The notes beneath the pieces are model-generated. The model saw nothing but the letters and a program-made list of their open reading frames with translations. It did not search any database and had not been told where the DNA came from. This document shows, piece by piece, positions 1 to 5,668 of a stretch of 8,018 bases of DNA (position 1 is the stretch's first letter; each line of letters opens with the position of its first letter). The position numbers were made by a program, and so were the translations under genes. The DNA comes from Planctomycetia bacterium (GTDB lineage: Bacteria > Planctomycetota > Planctomycetia > Gemmatales > Gemmataceae), in contig JAKEEV010001013.1 in NCBI GenBank assembly GCA_022616395.1, forward strand, positions 1-8,018, read 5' to 3'.

Positions 1-1352
1 CGCGATTGCACCATTACTGGTTGCCGCTGCTCTTCGTCCTTTTGTATGTCGGCGCGTGGCTCGGTTACTGGTTCTTTCGACTGCTCACCGATCCGCGAGA
101 CGGCTCGCACCCCGACATCGACGACGCCTGGACCGCCGGGCTGAAGGCTCTCAATTCCGCGGGCATCGACCCGACCGAGGTTCCTCTGTTTATGGTGATT
201 GGCAAACCGCGAACGGACCTCGCGGACTTCTTCGCCGCCACACGCTTACCTTTCGCCGTTCGAGCGGAACCGCGTTCAGTTTCCGCGCCCGTGCAACTCT
301 ACGCGACACGCGACGCGGTGTTCGTGGTGTGTCCAGGCGCTTCAGTTCTGTGCAAGCTCGCCGATCTTCTCGCGGCCGAAGCGAAGGCGAAGGCTCCTCC
401 TCCACCGCAAGCCGGTTTCGATCTGCTCGATAGCCCCGACCGACCGGTGGAAGTGCTTCCCGGCGATCTCGAACCTGTCTTACCCGAAGTGGGAGAAGTT
501 CCCGTTGCGGTTTTGGACGAATGGCTTCCGCGGCCGGGCGTTTCCGATCTGCCCACGATGCCCGCGGACGAAGCCGAACGGCTCGCTGATCGGTTGAAGT
601 ACCTCTGTCGGCTCCTCGCGGAGCGCAGAAGACCGTTCTGCCCCGCGAACGGAATCGTGTGGTTGCTCCCGACTGCCGGAACAGCATCGGAAGCGCTTGC
701 CGAACGCACCGCGGCCGCGTGTCGCGCCGACCTTCTGGCGGCCGAAGCGGGACTTCAGGTGCATTGCCCCGCGGCGGCGGTCATTTGCGACGCTCAGGAT
801 CTTCCCGGTTTTCGTGATCTTGTACGCGGAATCCCCGAACCGCTGGCTCGCGAACGCTTACTCGGTCGCTCGTTCCCATTGGTGCCCGCGGTGTCCGCCG
901 AGGAGCGCCCGGAGGTGTTGTTCAACGGCATCGACTGGGTCGCTCGGAATCTACTTCCAGGTGTTGCTTACCAACGATTCGGTAGTGAAGCGGAAGGAAA
1001 CGGAGAGCGATGGTCGGCGGCGAACGCGCGGCTCTGGATGCTTCTTTCGGAACTGCACGCTCGACGTTCAGCGCTTGTGCGGCTACTGGGGCAGGGGATC
1101 ACCGATGGCAGGGACCGGCTTCCGCTACTCGCGGGCGCGTATCTGGTCGGCACTGGTCCGGCAGAACAGGATCAGGCGTTCGCCGCGGGCGTGGTTCAGC
1201 AGCTCATTGGCTTACAGAACAACGTCGGCTGGACGCCTGCGGCTCTGGCCGAAGAACGCGACTACCACCGCATGACCATCATCGGCTACGGTGCATCGCT
1301 TGTGCTGATAATCGCCGTCGGGCTGCTCGCTTATTTGACGTGGTTGAAGTGA
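1..1352 (+). CDS. TssM/IcmF-like membrane protein, short form (probably 5'-partial)
   Basis: The frame is open to the left edge. The first possible start in view is a TTG at 6, directly before a membrane segment (residues about 4-26 from that TTG), so the true start is probably outside the window. A second membrane segment ends the protein (about 423-445). Between them the order of motifs follows the cytoplasmic domain of type VI secretion TssM/IcmF: PLFMVIGKP at 60-68 sits where the family has a P-loop; LKYLCRLLAERRRPFCPANG at 197-216 matches the family's helix ending in RRPLNG; VHCPAAAVICDAQDLPGF at 252-269 matches its V-FTKCDLL-GF element; LPLLAGAYLVG at 372-382 matches its LRG-YF element. 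The P-loop is degenerate (GKPRTDLADF instead of GxxGxGKT), so NTP hydrolysis is unlikely. The protein stops right after the membrane segment that in full TssM leads into a periplasmic domain of several hundred residues; that domain is absent. Family assignment rests on motif reading and is moderately sure. A role in a secretion-like membrane complex is inference. Confidence 0.62.
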   Translation, partial: RLHHYWLPLLFVLLYVGAWLGYWFFRLLTDPRDGSHPDIDDAWTAGLKALNSAGIDPTEVPLFMVIGKPRTDLADFFAATRLPFAVRAEPRSVSAPVQLYATRDAVFVVCPGASVLCKLADLLAAEAKAKAPPPPQAGFDLLDSPDRPVEVLPGDLEPVLPEVGEVPVAVLDEWLPRPGVSDLPTMPADEAERLADRLKYLCRLLAERRRPFCPANGIVWLLPTAGTASEALAERTAAACRADLLAAEAGLQVHCPAAAVICDAQDLPGFRDLVRGIPEPLARERLLGRSFPLVPAVSAEERPEVLFNGIDWVARNLLPGVAYQRFGSEAEGNGERWSAANARLWMLLSELHARRSALVRLLGQGITDGRDRLPLLAGAYLVGTGPAEQDQAFAAGVVQQLIGLQNNVGWTPAALAEERDYHRMTIIGYGASLVLIIAVGLLAYLTWLK

Positions 1353-1432
1353 GCGAATCGAGAAGCCGCAGATTATACATCCGGCTCGCGCCACGGTCGG
1401 CCGAGTTATGGCATCTCGTCATTGCGAGCGCA

Positions 1433-2101
1433 TCACGACTTCACTTCGGATACGGCCCACGGAAGATTTGTGACGAACCGCAAGCCGACCGCGGCGCAGT
1501 CGGCGTCTATGTCTGCGTGCGGAACGACGCCCGGCGCGCAGTAATCGTCGGTGTTGGAACTACAGAAGATCAACTTCCGCGTGAACGAGATCGCCTGAAG
1601 TTGGCGGCAGACTTCCAGACACTCCTCGAAGATCGTGCAGTCCTTCAACTCGCCACCTTTCCGACAGGGTCGGCGCTTCGAGATGGTCACTCGGTCGTAG
1701 GCGCGGGTCATCGTATCCGGGTGCCGATCGAGTACAACGGCTGCATGAAGAAGCTGCCGGGAGAGGTCGTGAAGTCGAACTGCCAACCCACTGGCTCCGT
1801 ACTGTGGACGGCCGAATGTCAACCCGATGCCGAGATGCCCGCATAGCCCGTGGAAGTGGTCCGCTTGCTGATCCAGGCGGTTGAGATGCTTCGTGAGGGA
1901 ATCGAGAACGTCCTTGTCGTGAGTTCCCCACTCGACCGGAACAAATGAACCGACGACGAGACTGCATTGAGGAGTCGCGGTGGTCATTGCAACCAATTCC
2001 ACAGCCGCCTCGATGCAACCCAAGAGGTTGCGCTCTGGTGCGCGGATTACATCCAGGATGCTGCACGTATCCAGAAAAACTACCGGCCCCGGCCGCCGCA
2101 A
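1433..2101 (-). CDS. PIN-domain nuclease-like protein (5' end likely frameshifted; true start probably ATG 2132)
   Basis: This is probably a Mg-dependent ribonuclease of the PIN superfamily. Residues counted from the TTG at 2101: VVFLDTCSILDVIR (7-20) gives the first strand with the first acidic residue D11; FVPVEW (53-58) offers E57; KDCTIFEE (153-160) gives D154 and E159; LIFCSSNTDDY (177-187) gives the late strand with D185/D186. These are the spaced acids of a PIN active site, and the KDC-IFEE plus SSNT-DY pair resembles the larger PIN proteins near DUF4935. The reading frame opens only at a TTG preceded two codons earlier by an in-frame TAA, with no Shine-Dalgarno. An ATG at 2132, with GGAG 8 nt before it and 3 nt after the upstream stop, reads MPSIADTVTQVAAAG in another frame, so a single extra base near 2085-2101 has probably split the gene. 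It follows the unknown gene at 2801-2136 and is likely its co-transcribed partner. The target is unknown. PIN fold: fairly sure. Confidence 0.72.
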   Translation of the reverse strand: MRRPGPVVFLDTCSILDVIRAPERNLLGCIEAAVELVAMTTATPQCSLVVGSFVPVEWGTHDKDVLDSLTKHLNRLDQQADHFHGLCGHLGIGLTFGRPQYGASGLAVRLHDLSRQLLHAAVVLDRHPDTMTRAYDRVTISKRRPCRKGGELKDCTIFEECLEVCRQLQAISFTRKLIFCSSNTDDYCAPGVVPHADIDADCAAVGLRFVTNLPWAVSEVKS

Positions 2102-2135
2102 CCTGGGTTACGGTGTCGGCGATGCTGGGCATGCG

Positions 2136-2801
2136 TCAGACTCCGACTGCTTGGCGATCAGCGTGTTCGAGTAAGCCGCGTGCATACTCGTACTGAATGG
2201 CGAGTTTGTCAGCCCACTCTTCGTTCCACCCTCCAACCTCTTGAAGCCAGCGAGCGAGAGTGGAGGAGTCCAGATCAGAACCGGCACGATGTGCCGCGAC
2301 GACGAAGTCGTACCAAAACTTACGATCCGTCGGATGGTTTGCTCCGGTGCGCTTGTTGGCAACAAGGCAGAACGCGCGGAGTTTCTTCGCAGCATCTGGC
2401 GTGAGCCACCGCTCCAAGTCGGCTTCCGCTTCGGTCATTTCCGCCCGCGCACCCGTTCGGGCAACAGCCGGTTGGACGAACTGGTTGAAGAACTCTTCCA
2501 GGATGCCGTTGTACTCCGCGTACGACAGCTCAGGGCTTTCGTTCGGAACGATGTTTGAAACATAATAGGTTTGCTTATCGTGGTCTATCAAAAAGAGCGC
2601 GGCCGCGCGGCGCCACCCCCGTTTGTCACACTTGAAGCAATACACATTCCGCACGTCACCGAGAGGAGGCGTTCGGCGCATCCGTACTTCCGCTTCCACG
2701 TCCCGCGACCAGTCGCCGGAAAGGGAATTGCAGATCGCTTCGGCGGTTGCCTTGAGTTGCTCTGGTTCGCCGCGAATGAACAGTTCTCGGAAAACTTGCA
2801 T
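2136..2801 (-). CDS. Conserved protein of unknown function, partner of the PIN gene
   Basis: A 221-residue protein without signal peptide or membrane segment. The start at 2801 is chosen because GAGG lies 7 nt upstream. The frame extends to 2882, but those 27 residues begin without a ribosome site and have less coding-like composition. The N-terminal part (1-110) looks like an alpha/beta domain with YCFKCDKRGW at 54-63 (a lone CxxC, not a full zinc site) and a strand-rich stretch FLIDHDKQTYYVSNIVP at 70-86. The C-terminal part (about 125-215) is helical, with ANKRTGANHPTDRKFWYDFV at 149-168 and a region rich in W and acids, RWLQEVGGWNEEWADKLAIQ at 184-203. I recall similar C-terminal stretches (ANKSTG-HP-D...FDFI-AAHR) in unnamed proteins of other bacteria but cannot name a family. 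The stop is 3 nt before the ATG at 2132 that probably begins the PIN gene, so the two likely form an operon. An antitoxin, immunity or adaptor role is possible but unproven. Confidence 0.8.
   Translation of the reverse strand: MQVFRELFIRGEPEQLKATAEAICNSLSGDWSRDVEAEVRMRRTPPLGDVRNVYCFKCDKRGWRRAAALFLIDHDKQTYYVSNIVPNESPELSYAEYNGILEEFFNQFVQPAVARTGARAEMTEAEADLERWLTPDAAKKLRAFCLVANKRTGANHPTDRKFWYDFVVAAHRAGSDLDSSTLARWLQEVGGWNEEWADKLAIQYEYARGLLEHADRQAVGV
2141..2144 (-). promoter_or_regulatory. Shine-Dalgarno GGAG pointing to ATG 2132
   Basis: GGAG lies 8 nt before the ATG at 2132-2130, inside the last codons of the upstream gene. This is the best ribosome site near the PIN gene. It marks a start that is out of frame with the catalytic body, which is the main evidence for a frameshift. 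The alternative TTG at 2101 has no such site. Confidence 0.6.
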
Positions 2802-2808
2802 CGCATCA

Positions 2809-2812
2809 CCTC
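2809..2812 (-). promoter_or_regulatory. Shine-Dalgarno GAGG deciding the start at 2801
   Basis: GAGGTG precedes the ATG at 2801 with 7 nt between GAGG and the start codon. The further upstream in-frame ATGs (2882, 2873, 2861) are less likely, since the unknown protein begins more naturally with MQVFRELFIRG. Confidence 0.55.
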
Positions 2813-2893
2813 GCCTACTGTTTGACTCCTCAATTTTAACCTCTCTGACAACAAACACCATGCGACTGCTCATCTCCTTCACTCACACTCACA

Positions 2894-4312
2894 CTACCGC
2901 TTCCTCGGGCGAGCGACGTGTGTCGCGGCTCCGTAGGCCAGTTCAGCGCTTTCCATGACCGTTTCGCTGAGTGTTGGGTGTGGGTGGATGCTTTCCATCA
3001 CGTCGCGGGCCACCGCACCCATCTCGATTGCCAGCACGCCCTCCGCGATCATCTCGCCAGCGCCTGCGCCCACGATCCCCACACCCAGCACGCGCTTGCT
3101 TTCGGGATCGACCAACATCTTCGTGCGGCCTTCGGTGCGCGCGATGCTCACCGCTCGACCACTCGCGGCCCACGGGAACGTCAACACTTCATGAGGAACC
3201 TTCTGAGCTTCCGCTTCCTTCTGCGTGAGGCCCGCCCACGCGATTTCGGGATCGGTGAAGATCACCGCGGGGATCGCGCGCGGGTTCCACTCTGCCGGTT
3301 CGCCCAGGATCACTTCCACTGCGACGCGTGCTTCGGCGGTGGCTTTGTGAGCCAAGCCCGGATCTTCACCCACATCGCCAATCGCGAAGATGTGAGGAAC
3401 GTTCGTTCGGCGCTGCTTGTCGATGGGGATGTAGCCCTTCTCGTTTGCCCGAACGCCCGCCTTGTCCAGTCCCAGGTTCGCGGAGTTTGGCTTTCGGCCA
3501 ACCGAGACCAGCACGCGATCAAAGGTGAGCTTCGCGGGCACGTCCTTTCCTTCGAGCGCGACCACAATCCCTTCGGGCTTCGCTTCCAGCGCGAGTACCT
3601 TCGTGCTGGTGTAGATCGCTTCAAACTCGGTCTTGAGTTTCTTTTCGAGTGGTGCAACCAGATCGCTATCCGCCTGAACCAGAATCGTGTCGAGCATTTC
3701 AACGACCGTGACCTTGCTGCCGAGCGCGGAATAGACGCTGCCGATTTCCAGACCGATGTACCCTCCTCCGATCACCAGCAGCTTCTTCGGCACATCGGGT
3801 AAGAGGAGCGAGCTTGTGCTGTCCATCACGCGCTCATCGTTGAGCTGCCACGGCTTGGGCACGACGGGAAGTGAGCCGGTCGCGATGATCGCATTCTGAA
3901 ACTTGATCGTCTGAGGAGAGTCGCCCGCCACTTCCACGGTGTTCGGACTTGTGAAGACCGCGCGGCCCTTCATCACTTCCACCCCGCGGCCCTTCGTAAG
4001 CTGGCCGATTCCGCCGGTGAGTTTGCCGACGACTCCCTTCTGCACGAAGTCGCGCAGTTTCTCCAGGTCGAGCTTTGGCTCGCCGAACGAGACGCCGTAT
4101 TTGGCCATCTCGTGAGCTTCTCGAATGATCTTGGCGGTGTGGAGCAGCGCCTTGCTTGGAATGCACCCGCGATTGAGGCACACGCCTCCGAGCTTGTCGC
4201 CTTCGTCAACCAGGATGACTTTGAGGTTGTGGTCGGTGGCGTGCAGAGCGGCGGGGTATCCGCCGGGTCCGCCTCCAAGGACAAGAAGCTGAGTCTCGCG
4301 AACATCAGGCAT
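2894..4312 (-). CDS. lpdA: Dihydrolipoyl dehydrogenase (E3)
   Basis: FAD-dependent flavoenzyme that re-oxidises dihydrolipoamide with NAD+ in 2-oxoacid dehydrogenase complexes and the glycine cleavage system; cytoplasmic homodimer. All hallmarks are present in 472 residues, the usual length: FAD-binding GGGPGG at 13-18 with the acid at the end of strand 2 (VDEG 35-38); redox disulfide GGVCLNRGCIPSK with C45 and C50; second FAD-site motif IIATGS at 142-147; NAD-binding IGGGYIGLEIGSVYSALGSK at 181-200; third FAD motif IFAIGDV at 308-314; and the C-terminal dimer-interface pair HPHPTLSE at 443-450 with catalytic H445 and E450. The start at 4312 gives a normal N-terminus; only a weak AGAGAG precedes it. 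No E1 or E2 gene is in the window, so it is probably a shared E3. An intrinsic terminator lies 50 nt upstream, which separates it from the zinc-ribbon genes and implies its own promoter or read-through. Confidence 0.97.
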   Translation of the reverse strand: MPDVRETQLLVLGGGPGGYPAALHATDHNLKVILVDEGDKLGGVCLNRGCIPSKALLHTAKIIREAHEMAKYGVSFGEPKLDLEKLRDFVQKGVVGKLTGGIGQLTKGRGVEVMKGRAVFTSPNTVEVAGDSPQTIKFQNAIIATGSLPVVPKPWQLNDERVMDSTSSLLLPDVPKKLLVIGGGYIGLEIGSVYSALGSKVTVVEMLDTILVQADSDLVAPLEKKLKTEFEAIYTSTKVLALEAKPEGIVVALEGKDVPAKLTFDRVLVSVGRKPNSANLGLDKAGVRANEKGYIPIDKQRRTNVPHIFAIGDVGEDPGLAHKATAEARVAVEVILGEPAEWNPRAIPAVIFTDPEIAWAGLTQKEAEAQKVPHEVLTFPWAASGRAVSIARTEGRTKMLVDPESKRVLGVGIVGAGAGEMIAEGVLAIEMGAVARDVMESIHPHPTLSETVMESAELAYGAATHVARPRKR

Positions 4313-4362
4313 GGGTGACTCTCTGTCGGAGGAGTGGAAATGTCATGCGGTGCGGAGAAGAC

Positions 4363-4390
4363 GAAAAGGGAACCACGCGGTTCCCTTTTC
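4363..4390 (-). terminator. Intrinsic terminator after the zinc-ribbon pair
   Basis: Perfect 12-bp inverted repeat: GAAAAGGGAACC (4363-4374), loop ACGC (4375-4378), GGTTCCCTTTTC (4379-4390). Read on the - strand it is a GGGAACC/GGTTCCC stem followed by TTTTCGTCTTCT, starting 82 nt past the stop at 4472. The A-run and T-run mirror each other, so it could act in both directions, but no + strand gene ends here. Confidence 0.8.
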
Positions 4391-4471
4391 ATCCTCCCGC
4401 TCGCATTGAGAGAATTGTATGCAGTCTGAGATTGGCGATTGAGAGCGCGTGTTGCGCGCGTGCTTGCCGAC

Positions 4472-4720
4472 TCAGGATTTCGCCAGGCGGTAAGTTCCGC
4501 CCTGGTCTTCTTCGTCGGTTTTGGATTTCGGTTTGGCGACCGGCGGGGATTTCGTGGGAGTGGATGAAGTCGCGGGTGGTTTCTCCACGATCTCGAACAC
4601 TGGGTCCGGACCGGGAATGTCCACGATGGCGTTGCACGCGGGGCACTTCGCGCGCCGACCGGCATGTTCATCGGGCACGCGGAGTGTCTTCCCACAGGTG
4701 CAGTTGAACGTGATTGGCAT
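4472..4720 (-). CDS. Small zinc-ribbon protein, soluble paralogue
   Basis: An 82-residue protein. The start at 4720 is fixed by GGAGG 5 nt upstream (4726-4730). The N-terminus carries a zinc ribbon with C7, C9 (CTCG) and C26, C29 (CPAC). After it come VFEIVEK (41-47), a Pro/Thr/Lys-rich linker and a charged end, TDEEDQGGTYRLAKS. There is no membrane segment. The first 31 residues closely match those of the neighbour at 5444-4845 (MPIT..C.CGK.LRV.D..AGR..KCP.C.A), and a second shared motif, FE[IV]VE, follows the ribbon in both, so the two are a tandem duplication. Such ribbons head many planctomycete proteins of unknown role; metal binding, or protein or nucleic-acid contact, is inferred only. 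A terminator follows. Confidence 0.85.
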   Translation of the reverse strand: MPITFNCTCGKTLRVPDEHAGRRAKCPACNAIVDIPGPDPVFEIVEKPPATSSTPTKSPPVAKPKSKTDEEDQGGTYRLAKS

Positions 4721-4754
4721 GGTGTCCTCCGAGCCGGTGGAGGTGTTATCGGCC

Positions 4755-4783
4755 AGGTGAATATCTGCCCGGCCATTGAACCA
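4755..4783 (-). promoter_or_regulatory. Shared leader block upstream of the soluble zinc-ribbon gene
   Basis: On the - strand this reads TGGTTCAAT, 9 variable bases, then GATATTCACCT, and begins 63 nt before the start codon. The same block occurs at 5477-5505 before the paralogue. It may be a shared promoter or regulatory element, or leader sequence that was duplicated with the gene and has not yet diverged. Confidence 0.45.
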
Positions 4784-4844
4784 GTGCGGGGCGAGAGAAC
4801 AAGCGGAGTTGTCCAAATGCTGACGAACCCATCCGCGTCAACGC

Positions 4845-5444
4845 TCAGTCATCCTCGCCGAGGAACTGACCCAGAGCCAGACCGATCACTCCCTTTCCAA
4901 CGGCGGCAAGGCCGAGGATGCCGAACACGATGATTCCGAACTTGGCGCGGGGGTCTTTGACCCACTTCACATCCTCCCAGTAGAAGAAGTAGATGATCGC
5001 GACCCCGATGAGAATGACCAACCCCGCGATGATGAAGGCGGACCCGCGGAGCACCCGCTTCATCCACGCCTCGTTCTCCCGCGTCCTCTCGTACCAGTCG
5101 TCATCTTCCCCTTCGGCTTTCTTCTTCTTTTTCTTCTTTTTGGGTTTGGTCGGGTTGTCCGGGGGCGGAGCGGGAGCCGGTTCTTCCTCGGCAATTGCCT
5201 TCACCCGCGCCTTGGACGCCGATTGCGGTGGCTTGGGCGTGGCGGGCGCGCTGGTTTCCTCGACGACTTCAAAGTCATCGAACTCCGCTTGCTCTTTGGC
5301 GGGTGGCACAACGGCTGCTTGCTGGGCGACGGGCTGTCCCGCAGTCTGGGTAGCCCCGCACACGGGACACTTCACCACTCTGCCAGCGAACTGATCGGCA
5401 ACCCGCAGCGGCTTTCCGCACGCGCAGGTAAGCGTGATGGGCAT
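4845..5444 (-). CDS. Zinc-ribbon protein with two membrane segments
   Basis: A 199-residue protein. The start at 5444 is set by GGAG 6 nt upstream (5451-5454); the frame extends to 5657 only by reading through a repeat block. Order: zinc ribbon with C7, C9 (CACG) and C26, C29 (CPVC); the shared motif FEVVE at 58-62; a long Pro/Ala/Glu linker; eight consecutive lysines at 102-109; an acidic stretch EGEDDDWYERTREN; then two hydrophobic segments, about 134-156 and 169-191, with a short charged loop between them and a short EDD end. The layout predicts a membrane anchor at the C-terminus and a soluble ribbon at the N-terminus, probably on the same side as the ends. The lysine run followed by acids is low-complexity sequence. 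Function is unknown; it is a paralogue of the protein at 4720-4472. Confidence 0.87.
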   Translation of the reverse strand: MPITLTCACGKPLRVADQFAGRVVKCPVCGATQTAGQPVAQQAAVVPPAKEQAEFDDFEVVEETSAPATPKPPQSASKARVKAIAEEEPAPAPPPDNPTKPKKKKKKKKAEGEDDDWYERTRENEAWMKRVLRGSAFIIAGLVILIGVAIIYFFYWEDVKWVKDPRAKFGIIVFGILGLAAVGKGVIGLALGQFLGEDD

Positions 5445-5476
5445 GCGGTTCTCCAAGAGGGCGGGGGTGGAAGGGG

Positions 5477-5505
5477 AGGTGAACATCCGAACCGAAATTG
5501 AACCA
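5477..5505 (-). promoter_or_regulatory. Shared leader block upstream of the membrane zinc-ribbon gene
   Basis: On the - strand this reads TGGTTCAAT, 9 variable bases, then GATGTTCACCT, beginning 61 nt before the start codon. Against the block at 4755-4783, 9 of 9 and 10 of 11 bases match at the two ends, with the same internal spacing, while the 9 middle bases differ. That pattern suggests selection on the two ends rather than simple recent duplication. Confidence 0.45.
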
Positions 5506-5552
5506 AGACGCGAACGAAATGCAAGCCAAGATCCATGAAGAAAATGAGAAGA

Positions 5553-5658
5553 CTTGAGTTGGAGTCCCGGCTCAAGCCGGCTCTTCAGCCAAACCGCCTG
5601 AAGGCGGGACTCCAAACCCAAGGCGGTACTCCAGCTCAAGCCGGGACTCCAACTCAAG
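5553..5658. repeat. Palindromic repeat block with 20-bp inverted arms
   Basis: CTTGAGTTGGAGTCCCGGCT (5553-5572) and its exact reverse complement AGCCGGGACTCCAACTCAAG (5639-5658) bracket 66 bp. Inside are two small hairpins, CCGGCTCAAGCCGG (5567-5580) and CCGCCTGAAGGCGG (5594-5607). The block fills the space between the S46 stop (5669) and the membrane zinc-ribbon gene. It looks like a REP/BIME-type interspersed palindromic element and could also end or stabilise the S46 transcript. Confidence 0.75.
5604..5657. repeat. Three tandem 18-nt units
   Basis: GCGGGACTCCAAACCCAA (5604-5621), GGCGGTACTCCAGCTCAA (5622-5639) and GCCGGGACTCCAACTCAA (5640-5657) are contiguous degenerate copies of one 18-nt unit built on GG-ACTCCA--C-CAA. 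The left arm of the larger inverted repeat is the same unit in reverse orientation. Confidence 0.65.
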
Positions 5659-5668
5659 CGGCCGGTGG

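Noticed and set aside
1353..1432. Possible shared terminator between the convergent TssM-like and PIN genes
   Set aside because: No stem with a T-run is visible on either strand.
1010..1846. Open frame on the + strand running from the TssM-like gene across the PIN gene
   Set aside because: It overlaps the TssM-like gene in another frame and then lies antisense to the PIN motifs; no domain is visible.
2918..3802. Open frame on the + strand opposite lpd (294 codons)
   Set aside because: Antisense shadow of a fully conserved dihydrolipoyl dehydrogenase; composition rich in Arg/His and no motifs.
4445..4459. GCGCG/CGCGC mini-hairpin between the zinc-ribbon gene and the terminator
   Set aside because: Only a 5-bp stem in GC-rich DNA without a T-run; the hairpin at 4363-4390 is a far better terminator.
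5445..5657. N-terminal extension of the membrane zinc-ribbon protein
   Set aside because: The extension translates the palindromic repeat block, and the ATG at 5444 has its own ribosome site and matches the paralogue's start.
5604..5657. The 18-nt tandem units as a CRISPR array
   Set aside because: Units are contiguous with no spacers, degenerate, and there are no cas genes.
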